Assembly: GCA_002633005.1 (NCBI GenBank)
Contig: NMRA01000282.1
Location: 36,547-100,546, forward strand
Length of the DNA: 64,000 bases
Direction of reading: 5' to 3'
Source: Phoronis australis
Lineage: Eukaryota; Phoronida; Phoronidae
Shown: positions 25,756 through 35,800 of the stretch, in pieces
How the letters are laid out: each line of letters starts with the position of its first letter
Numbering within the stretch: position 1 is the first letter of the stretch
Translations under genes and position numbers: made by a program
Notes under the pieces: model-generated
The model's input: only the letters and a program-made list of their open reading frames with translations
What the model was told of the DNA's origin: nothing
The model's database searches: none

Positions 25756-26649
25756 TTCAGCCTGTTAACAAAAATCAAGAAAAATTATCTTGACAGTGTC
25801 GCGGGCAATTCCATAAGAACCACGACCAAGATTAAAAAGAGCCCCTGTGGAAACAAAGGGCAATAAATTTTCTCAGGGCTCTTTCATCTGAAAAAAACAA
25901 CCATTTGACAGTTGAATCCTACACAATGCTTGGTGATAGTTCCAGAGCTTAAACGTTGCGCCAAATTGACTCTAGGTACTGGGAAAGAAAGATAAACAAA
26001 AATAAGACGACAACCAATCATAGAGTTAGATTTCAATCAGCAATTAGTGCCTCGAGATTTGGTAAGATTGGGAACATCTCATCACTTCTATCTTTGTCAA
26101 CAGACGGTGAATACGGTCGTACATGCAATATACGATTCCTCAAGCAAGGACTCACACCCAGGCACAAGCTCGACCAAAGATTTTCTACTCAATGCTTGCG
26201 TTAAAGCCCACATGCTGAAGGGTATCAGCCAACAAGGCCAAATACTTTGAGCACTGACCATGCAAAGTGAATGCTATCTATCGACTAATCTCCGTTTTCT
26301 CCCGATTCTTCGAGCCACATTTCTTATTTTTCAAAAGAATATGCACAAAAGGCATTTATCGAAAAACTGCCACTTCCTTAGCAGCAGTTTTGAATGCTAA
26401 CATACATTAGCAGTGATCATTCAGCATAACATGCAAGTGGTACCCACACAGCCTCAAGTCTCTGGGAAAATTTGGAGGGCCTACAGGCAATACCATTTTT
26501 TTGTCCTTTTTTCTTACAATTTTAATGTGCTACAATGCATCAATGAATTTAGGCAATTACATCGCCGTGGATGCCGCAAGGGCAATAGTACATTCCAACA
26601 AAAAGTTACGAATTTCAAAATACAGAAATTAAAATCAAATGAAACGTGC

Positions 26650-27180
26650 ATGTATGCCCATGGAGTTATAATTAATACATACCATAAGTCTGGAGATGAT
26701 TCAGTCAAGACAATTTGAACATATCGTTGAAAATCTGTGGCGGTTAGCTCGAGTTTCTCTCAACGGGTACCAATTTGAGGAAGTTACATGAAATCACGCA
26801 TGTTGTCGAATAAAAAGTCCAAGGGACACAAATCTTACAAATGTCACCCGATACCTTCCCATGCTATTTTGCAAGTCACGCGCCAGTGTCACGCGCTTCG
26901 CTCAGTTTCGCGCTAGCCTAACTCACGTGTTTCAGTTGAAGTACTTTGTGGTTATTGCGCGCATGGTGAAAAAGTTAACAGTGACCAAAAAAGTGGGGTT
27001 GGAATTCTTCGTAACTATGCTTCACCAGAGATATGTGTAAAAGTGGAAAGGACCACTGAAGCACTGAAGAAAGTAAGCACTTTTTTTAAATGATAGTTTT
27101 AAGTGTGGAATGTATTTTTAACAAGGTGAAAATTAATTCTTTATCGTTGACCGGATTTGGCCTACTGCCCGCTTAGAATA
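26650..27180 (+). repeat. Dispersed repeat family 3, copy 1
   Basis: Landmarks are GGAGTTATAATTAATACATA, GAGGAAGTTACATGAAATCA, GGACACAAATCTTACAAATG, AAAGTTAACAGTGACC, GGTTGGAATTCTTCG and AGTGTGGAATGTATTTTTAA. The same order of blocks is found at 52320-52850 (plus) and, reversed, at about 62820-63190. Confidence 0.8.
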
Positions 27181-27260
27181 CACGGTACGAAATTCATACA
27201 GAAAGTGATGGGAAGCATTGTAGCCCCTAACATGTCAACCGAGGGGCTACGTGTTGCCTA

Positions 27261-28196
27261 GGCAATGACCATCGCCTCTGTTGGCCCGGCCAGAGGCTAT
27301 GCAGCTCATATAGGCGCTCCATAAGCCGGAAGCTTTTCGGCGAATTATGCCTCGCATCGACAAAAACATCAAAGTCACGTTGTTATAAATACCTTTTGCG
27401 CATAGAGGAACACCTTAGGAGATTGTCGATGTGTTTAATTCCTTCCAACTCAAACAAATACTTCCGTTATCAAACTTTTTGTTCGAGCAGTCACTCGTTC
27501 AGTTCCCAAAATCGTGAACTCACCATTTTTATACTGCGCACACTCCAATTTTTACCGTGCTCGCTAAGTGATGTGACTTCAAGACCTCAATCTTTAATTA
27601 GGCCAAAGGTGAGCCATTGCGGTCTTGTCAGTCAAATGTTTGCTTCCAAAATGCCACCGCTACTTGTCTTTAATTGCCGTTACTTGAAACTGATTGTATT
27701 TCAATGAATTATTGTTTGTATTTGATAAAAATAAATGCTGTTGATATGACATTTAATAGTCTTTGTGCACATATTTGACAATTTAATGTTTAACAACACG
27801 GCAAATGCATGGCTGGTTCCCAGTAGCGCGTACGCAGAGGGCGGGGACTTCAGCTTTCAAAGTTCGCCGGTAGGACTGCAACTTCTGGCCTTCGGCCTGG
27901 TTAAAAGAATAAGGTCTTGGTGTGCGCCAAGTAAAAATATTGAGTTCATGATTTTGGGAACTGAAATAGGGACTGCTCGAAGAAAAAGTTTGATTGAACG
28001 GGAGTATTTGTTCGAGTCAGCCTCCTAAGGTGTTCCTCTATGCGCAAAAGGTATTCATAACAACGTGACTTTGATGTTTTAGTCGTTGCGAGGCATGATT
28101 CGCCGAAAAGCTTCCGGCGTATAGAGTGCCTATAGGAGCTGCATCGCCTCTGGTTGGGCCAACACTATAAAACAGAGGCGATGGTCATTACCTGTT
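27261..28196. mobile_element. Fold-back element with about 290-bp terminal inverted repeats
   Basis: The left arm runs from GCAATGACCATCGCCTCTGT (27261) to about 27550 and is repeated in reverse complement from about 28196 back to 27905. Shared blocks include GGAAGCTTTTCGGCG, CAAAGTCACGTTGTTAT, CTTTTGCGCATAGAGGAACA and TTCAGTTCCCAAAATC. About 350 bp of unique sequence separate the arms. No transposase is encoded, so it is non-autonomous. Short open frames at 27396-27707 and 27765-28028 are arms read through and not genes. Confidence 0.85.
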
Positions 28197-29679
28197 GCAG
28201 ACCAAGTAGGCCACCCGACCAAGTTAACTTAGTTGGCTTACACGGTTGGACCTCGCAGACCAAGTAGATACCTCCGTGTTGCCTACAATGAATTATGAAA
28301 TTCTTTTTGTGCCAATGATGTAGGGGCAGTATAGGGCACATCCTGAAATTATCTAGACTAGAGCTGCTTTAAACAATGATTGAACCAAAATTCTGAGGAA
28401 AATTTGCTTCGACAAAGTTCATTAGATTGCAGACTGGGCAGGTATCATCTGTCGAAGTTGCCTACACGGTTAAAAAACATTGCAGGCGGTGGCGGTCTCC
28501 GCTGAGTCTCTGAGACTCCCGAGGCCGAGAGCACCTGGCTTACCTTATTTATTTGATACGACTTCAACTTTTCCACAAAATGGGCGTATTAGCACACATC
28601 ACAGAGTATTGTGGAAAATATGAGAACGCGCATAACGTTTTTGCAATCTACAAGTTGCCATCCAACTTCATCTCGATAACGCAGCAATATTTTTCCTGAA
28701 ATATCATTCGTTTCATATTTTTCCAGGGGGCAGACATGTTTTAGATTCGGGCCCGCTGAAATGAACAGTTATTATTGGTGCTTTGCTCCATTTCCATTCT
28801 GATTACCAACAGGCGGCACTACGGTGTAAGTCCCCTGCGGTCGGCTTCTTACCCCCGTACAGGCCGTAGGTAGTTGCCTTGGGTCCGCTGTGAGACCGTG
28901 GTGAGACTGAGAGACAGCTTTTGCTGTGAAAGAGAATGAAGACGTTTAGCTCTGCCGTCCAATAACAATGATTTGTTGTGGACACTGGCCCTCTATGTCC
29001 GGTAAAAACTCTTGGTAAAATAGACTGTTTTATTAAGTGACTGAAGCAGTGAAGGGAGTACATTTTTGAACGCCCGGTTAAGTTTGTGGAATGATCATAT
29101 AGCCTACAATAGTCGAGTGAAGTCAATTTATTTATAGTCGATTAAATAAAACAAGAAACAAGTTACAAAATAAATAAGTATGAAACACTGAGGCCCTGCA
29201 TTTGGAGGGTCACAGGCTCCGTCAGCCCATCTGGTGGTATTAACATTGCACAAAGCTTTTAACTCTACCAAGCTCGATCTCGCCTCCTCTGATAAAGATT
29301 TCTGCAAATTAGAACCATAGGCTCTGATAGATGACAGACCGTAAGGAGTAGTTCTGCACTGGAGAATGTTAAATCACCACTTTTGATCTCCAAGAAAGTG
29401 AGCTCCCGCCTCGGGTTGACCGACTTGATCTTTGTCGCGCTTATTCTTCAACACACATCATTCTTTTTTACAGTATTATGCACAGTTCACAGCAAATTAC
29501 CAGTGGCAGGTACTTTGCATTAGTAAATAGTTGCAAGTATTTGATCCACGTTTGACTGATCCCCAAGTCTTGCTATTTTATATGAAAATGGACTGTAGTA
29601 AATTTTGCAGGTAGAATCACTGGCCAGATAGACAGTTTTTAAATTATTGTTGACCTTCAGGTATTGGTATCTACAGGGC

Positions 29680-29745
29680 TCCCACATTGTGATGATCAGT
29701 TTTATGCACTGAATAACAGGCATCAAACTGGTTCTCAATATCCAC
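29680..29745. repeat. Short hairpin repeat, CAAACTGGTTCTCAA family
   Basis: Contains GATGATCAGTTTTATGCACT, then GAATAACAGGCATCAAACTG and GTTCTCAATAT. It is the same design as 8523-8581 and 33865-33910. Confidence 0.55.
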
Positions 29746-29994
29746 CTCTGCATAGATGATTTTCCCCACCGACTCGGATCTCACTTAACTGCAAAATTTC
29801 AAAAGTCAATCCTGTTCAGTTGCCCTTCTATGTTTTTAATGAGTTACCTAGCTGTTTCTAGATGCGTAAGGCATTCTAGCTGTTTCCTTAATTTTTGCAT
29901 AATTGGTGGTGCACATTGAAAACTGATGAATGATGTTGCTAGCCAGTTTAATTGTGACTAGAGGGGAACTTATTAAACACAGGCTTTAATTGGC

Positions 29995-30135
29995 ATTTTC
30001 CTCTTTTAAGAGGATATTCCTCATTTTTGGTTTTGATTTCCTCGAATTTGATTTCCAGTTGCCTCTTTTTTGTCTCTTTCATTATTTTGACTTTATTTAA
30101 ACAAAAAATCTACTGATTTTGTTTAAATTTTACAA
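29995..30135. repeat. Partial copy of the 11984-12480 repeat
   Basis: TTTTCCTCTTTTAAGAGGAT, TTTTTGGTTTTGATTTCCTC and AAATTTTACAATACAAAA match the end of the 198-bp duplication and its downstream flank in the Hedgehog intron. Confidence 0.6.
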
Positions 30136-30145
30136 TACAAAAGAT

Positions 30146-30499
30146 ATTAGGTCACATGATGTGATCAAAAAGATGGCGGATTGAACGGGATAAACTACTT
30201 GCAACATATTTCACGCCTCACTGAAAAAGATGATATTTACATACACAATGGAGATCATGGGCAAGATGCCCACTACTAACTAAAGTCTGACTGGATTTCT
30301 GTGTCTGACTTGTGGTCCCAATGGCTCAGTGGCTAGAGCGTCCGCAGAAGGCCCTGGGTTCGAGTCTTGGTCGGGGGTAGAAATCTTTTCGGACTTATAT
30401 ACATTAGGTCACGTGATGTGATCAGAAAGATGTCGGATTGAACAGGATAAACTACTTGTAACATATTCCAAGCCTCACTGAAAAAGATGATATTTACAT
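30146..30499 (+). repeat. 97-bp direct repeats flanking a tRNA-like sequence
   Basis: The segments 30146-30242 and 30403-30499 are near-identical and of equal length, both starting ATTAGGTCAC and ending GATGATATTTACAT. Between them lies a tRNA-like piece (about 30313-30376) with an A-box-like TGGCTCAGTGG and a B-box-like GGTTCGAGTCT. It looks like a SINE-type unit or a tandem duplication with an inserted pol III element. Confidence 0.65.
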
Positions 30500-31609
30500 T
30501 CATTTTGTACTGTCTGAAGTATTTTTACTTGATTGCCACTCTCCTAACAGTTGCATTTGTAATCAATGAATAGATTATTTTTATCATCTCCTTCTAGGAT
30601 ACATAAAAAGACCTGTCAGCAGAAACGGAGATGCTTTTTGGGCAAAGAATTGCTGTTTGTGTTTTAGCACTGACTCCAGCAGATGGAGCCCCAGATTGAA
30701 GACAAGGTACGCACTAGAAAGCTTATTAATAGCTGCCGTATTTCAGAATCTATCTGCATTCTTCAAAGTGTATTGTATTTACCCACAATCTAAACACTCG
30801 ACGGACACTTTTCTAGTCTGTTCACTTCAGTGTTGGTAATAAGGTAACAATTTTTTTGTTTACAATTAATTTGCTCTTCCACCATTAGTTTTTATAGAGA
30901 CCAGTTGCTTGCATGGTTTGTATTGTGTAAGTGTCATAAAACAACTTTTGGTAAGTTTTCAGTGTTTGCCAATACACAAATTAGATTTTGAAACATTTAT
31001 TTTTTCTGTGAAATAAGTTGCCAAATTACTGCACGCTTGACACTGAAATAGCCCTTTCAAACCGTCAGGCAGAGGTGAATAATTAAGGGCAGAGAAAATT
31101 TGCTTCTCCAAGACTATACGTAGCCTGCTGACTGACCATCAGACACTTGCTCTGAGTGAGTTGCTTGCACTTTTTATGAAGTATGTCACCAAATAATTGG
31201 CTGTTTAAAGAGATAAGTTATGCACTTAAGTTTCGGAATGCTACTCATTTGCCTGTCATAAGATGGCAGTGCAGAAAGTGAAACAGTTCGAAAAGGTACC
31301 ACAATTAGACTTTCTGTTTCAGCAATCTTAGTTTCATGGTTGGCGAAAACATCTCCCAATGTGTTAATTACTTTTATAAATGATTTATGAGGCCAACGAT
31401 TGACTTAATTGCTGACAGGAATAAGATTTACAGGTGTGTTATTACCAAGAAGCTTATTGGTATCAGATATGAAGACCGTTCAAGATTCCATTTATTGTTA
31501 TTGAGTAGCCATTTGCAACACTTTGTGCCCGTGGCAGCTAGAGCACAGGCATACCAGGTTTGTTCATTTTGTTTACTTTGGTGCTGAATATTTTAAGCTT
31601 GTACAATCC

Positions 31610-31826
31610 AAAAGTATTCAAACAAAACAACCCGGAATTGCTTGTTGTGGCGGTTGGTCTGATTCCAAATTCATGGTCAGAGTAGTGACTGAGAGTGAAG
31701 GGGAATTATCAGGACAGGTAGTAAGGTGGCTGAACCATTCTGTGATTAGAATTTTGTCCCCCCCCCTCCCCCCCCCCGTACTAGTTATAACCAGCCATTT
31801 TTACTGTTAATAGAATTAGCCATCGG
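31610..31826 (+). repeat. Dispersed repeat family 1, copy 3 (with poly-C tract)
   Basis: AAAGTATTCAAACAAAACAA, ACCCGGAATTGC, CATGGTCAGAGTAGTGACTG, ATTAGAATTTTGTC, a C tract at about 31757-31780, then GTACTAGTTATAACCAGCCA and AGAATTAGCCATCGG. The C tract replaces the ACCCC of copy 2. Confidence 0.75.
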
Positions 31827-32406
31827 GGTGGGAGAATGGTCTTTTGTATGATTATTGTTGTCTTGTACTGTATGCTGTTTGGCATGCTGATCATCTGTTA
31901 ATGGATCACGTTGTGTATTCTGTTGGCTTGAAGAAATGAAGAAAGATATTGCTAAAATGTCATAACAACTTTACTGAATATTCTGCACATTAGCACTCAG
32001 AAGGTGCAAAAATTGTGATTTTATTAGTAAATGGTAAAACCTCGATTTTGGACAAAAGTGATTGCCAAAATTGTCCTTATTTTCAAGTGCTTCTAACATT
32101 GTAACTTTTGTGATCACATTTTTCAAAACATTATCTGATGGTAGCTATAGACAGAGTAGGTGCCTGCAAAATACTTTTACTAACCTTTGTTTGCTGGCCG
32201 CTGTGTCAAGTAAACCACGCTTACAATAAATTTAATGAATTTCATGAAAAAAAATTAATGCCTAGGAATTTGACACACTGAAACTCTTATGTGCAATCTG
32301 AGCCTGTTGCATTTTTATTGCAATTGGTGCTTTTTGTGTTATATGCTGGTCATAGTAAAGTCGTTATAGTTTGTTTTCAGAGACATTAAGAAGAAAAATT
32401 GCAATA

Positions 32407-32863
32407 ATGGATATGGACTATGCGTTTCTTAGAAATTACTGTCAAGAACACTTGAGATCCCACAAGCTATTGTTTATTTTGCGCGGTGCCCCTGGCTGTG
32501 GTAAAACTACCCTGGCGGAAGCTATTCTGTCAATTTATCCAGACTCCATCCATGTTTGCGCTGACAACTTTCCCGGCTATTACAACCAACAGGGGACATA
32601 TGTGTGGAGCAAGGAGCTACGTGCAGAGGCTCACAGATGGACCTTCCAGCTGGCCACAAGTGCCTTCAAACAAAAAGGAAGATGTGTTGTCATTGATAAG
32701 ACAAACACAAAGACTGGTGACTTTGAGTGTTATTTGGAGCTGGCTAGGCAATATGGATATACTGTGATTGTTGTCACACCAAAGTGTCATGGTCCTGTGT
32801 CGCCTCAACAATTGGCACAAAGGTGGGGTGCCAGCTGAGAGAATAGAGAGAGAATATTATCAG
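32407..32863 (+). CDS. CNP: CNP exon 1: P-loop kinase-like domain, with apparent frameshift
   Basis: The exon is preceded by the acceptor TTTGTTTTCAG ending at 32380, so 32381-32406 is exon sequence before the first ATG and could be coding from an earlier exon. Frame 1 is CNP-like through SPQQLAQRW. The reading then continues in the next frame as VPAERIEREYYQ to the donor CAG|GTAGTA in phase 0, which fits exon 2. In the first frame a TGA follows at 32836-32838. Confidence 0.85.
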
Positions 32864-35800
32864 GTAGTACTACAGTGTTTGTGGTTTCAGTCGAATCGCA
32901 TTACAGCGAAGCTCACTCGGCTTTTCAAAAATATTCAGCTTTGATACCGAGTAGTGGGAGTGGAACATTGCAATCTAGTGGACATTATAAGACATGAACA
33001 CTATACCACAGGATGACTTCAATCATTATAAGACATGAACACTATACCACAGGCTGACTTCAATCATTATAAGACATGAACACTATACCACAGGCTGACT
33101 TCAATCATTATAAGACAGGAACACTATACCACAGGCTGACTTCAATCATTATAAGACATGAACACTATACCACAGGCTGACTTCAATCATTATAAGACAG
33201 GAACACTATACCACAGGCTGACTTCAATCATTATAAGACAGGAACACTATACCACAGGCTGACTTCAATTTTCTACTTTTTGTGTACTAAGAACAAAATG
33301 TTTCATTAGCGCATTCAGACGGATTTTGCATGTGACACTATATGTCACTTCCCATTGGTCATCATTTAAAGCTTCTTGCTGGTTAGGATTTGAACAGCCA
33401 GTTACCACAGCTCGTAGACTTTTATGACTGGCTCCATTTGTTTGGGATTAGGAAACAGGGGAGGGTGCCAGTGATTGCAATCAGTTACAACAAAAAAATC
33501 ACACTCAGTGCTGGCCATTTTTCAATAGTACAGTGGTCTATAAAAACTGCATTTAAAGTAAAGCCTTTTCAGTCTTTGAATGACAAAAAATTAGATAACT
33601 ACAACAGAATAATAAGAAACTCAAGCACTGCAACTGCTGCTCCTTTGTTGAGTAGACTCAGTCGATAGAGCGTTCATCTGACTGATGTTAATCCTTACAA
33701 GGAATCCAGTCAGCATCAATAGGTGGCCACCATGTTACTGCACTTTCCTTATGTTGTGGTTAATTATACTTAAGTAAATGTTAGTACAGTAATGTTCCTT
33801 GTGTAGAAGTAGATCACCATCTTTACATAAGTGTGAACAGATAAGACCAATAGTTGGATACAACGAGAACCAGTTTTCTCCACTGAACAATGGGCATCAA
33901 ACTGGTTCTCAAAATGTAGGCACGCAATAGTAGTAAAACTAAAAGGTCTCACTGTAATTGTGTTGAAAAAGATGTATGTAACTACTTGAACCAGCTTTAG
34001 TTCTTAAAGATATTACTTGATCAACGCATTGTTATATATCATGACATCTTGCATTACATTGTTTAATTCCAGGCTTTTGAAATTGCAGTCCCTCGTTACT
34101 TTGCCTGGTTTCTCAACTTGTCAGACTCTCAGCAACTGCTTGACTTCAGTAAGCGAGTCCTGATGGAATGTTATGAATGTCTGCAGCCATTCAAGAACAT
34201 GATTGGCTGCCATGATGGCAAGTGCATATTTTTTACTACTTGTAGGCGGTCTGATACACGCTGTACTAGACGTGTGCAGGCTGTGCATGTGGGCCCATTG
34301 CACTGATCACCTGGAACTATTTTCGTGCTTTATTAATATGTACTTACTATTTTACCTCATGGCTGATGTTTCACCTGTCCTGCAAGTCACCACTTATTTC
34401 CCGCACTCATTTCACATTTTGGGCTTGAAGGTGGTAACTGATTCGCATATTTGCTTAGAATTATGGGGGGAGGTGGGGAGGNAAATCACGAGTGTCGAAA
34501 CAATAGGCCTTTTGACATTGACATGCAAGGTCAGTGAAAGAAATTCTTCTTGAACCCTGCTCTTAATGTACAACTGTGTAACTAAACATCTAAAGAAATA
34601 ATTTCTCATACCCAAAATTATGAGGTAAATTTAGTTGATTGTCCCTTGCTTATTTCTCAAAGGTTACTTAAAAAAACCTTGTTTTGACCATTTCAGCCAA
34701 TCCTTATTATGTCACCTGCTAATGCATCATTGGCGTCAATCTTGATTAGATAAAAGTAGGAATCAACTAAAAACTTGTCACAGATTGGATATTATAGTTC
34801 TTGGTGGGTGGTCTTTCCCCACATTTTCCTTGTAATTCACTAAAAGCGTATGTCACGCTTGCCCGTTGAGCAGATTTTGAAAGGAGTTTTCAAATTTTCC
34901 TACAAATTCTGAGGGTTGTTGAGGATTTAGCGCATTGTTTTGTTTCAGGGAATTCGATACTAGGAAAGTTGTTTTTATTCTGTTAATTGCCCAAAACCAG
35001 ATTAACCAATAAAAATAAAACTGAAGTCTTCAGCCAATGGTGTTTATGCACCATCTTTATGCATCCAAGACCCAAGGTTTTCAGAAATCCTATTTTATGT
35101 TGCAGGTTATGAAAATACTATGAACAGCAAAAGCTATGCCCAAAAATAAACAAAATTTAAATCAGATCACACGGTGGTTTTACCCAAAACTGCTTCTGTC
35201 TCGTATAATTGTACTACATTTAGCACATGGTATGATGAAGGGTTGTTAAAGGCTAAAATGTCCATTTATTTTCAACTAAAATCGTCATTTCTTGCTAAAT
35301 CTCAATAAAATTTCAGCAGGTGTTGCTCTGCCCAATTTGTCAAAATGGTGACAACTTATTTCGCGAGTCCATTATGCAAATAAACAATTAGTGACTAGGC
35401 ACAATACCGTATCATGAACCCTGACAAAATGTAAAAAACGTTAATCTAGATTGTCAAATAATTCCAAGTATGGCAGATTCTGGCAACAGTCTGCCACAGT
35501 CTGTATAGTTTATTTTGAAAACTACTCAGTCTAGAATGCATGGGAACAAAGACAGCAACGCCGCAGATGAAATCCCTCGAGTTGACAAGCTTTTGTCAGG
35601 TTACCTCTGATCTTAACTCTTTCTGAGCATGGAATGACTGACCCCCTTCATTTAAGCCTCAAAACATACATGTCATGCACTGGTGCGCAGCTCTAGATAC
35701 TCGTTCTGGTGCTAGGCATGAAAGAACTTGCCTATTGCATTTCCATATGATATTAGCTTACATTGCTTCTTGTATATACACTTTCTTAGTCTGTTCTGCA

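Larger units (their letters stand above)
25756..32380. other. JMJD4-CNP head-to-head intergenic region, repeat-rich
   Basis: The two genes diverge from this interval of about 6.6 kb, so both promoters and any 5' non-coding exons should be here. I cannot place a transcription start. The interval contains a family-3 repeat, a long fold-back element, hairpin repeats, a tRNA-like insertion and family-1 copy 3. No further protein-coding exon is supported. Confidence 0.6.

Noticed and set aside
27396-28028. Two open frames of about 90-100 codons
   Set aside because: They read through the inverted-repeat arms of the fold-back element and lack coding features.
28803-29126. 107-codon minus-strand frame
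   Set aside because: No domain, splice context or repeat match; composition looks random.
30313-30376. Candidate tRNA gene
   Set aside because: A and B boxes are present but a proper acceptor stem and anticodon arm cannot be drawn; treated as SINE-like.
32984-33269. Could the 41-bp repeat be a CRISPR array?
   Set aside because: The units are contiguous with no variable spacers, and the context is an animal intron.
33644-33720. tRNA-like segment with TAGACTCAGTCGATAGAGCG
   Set aside because: The A-box-like part is present but the B box is missing.
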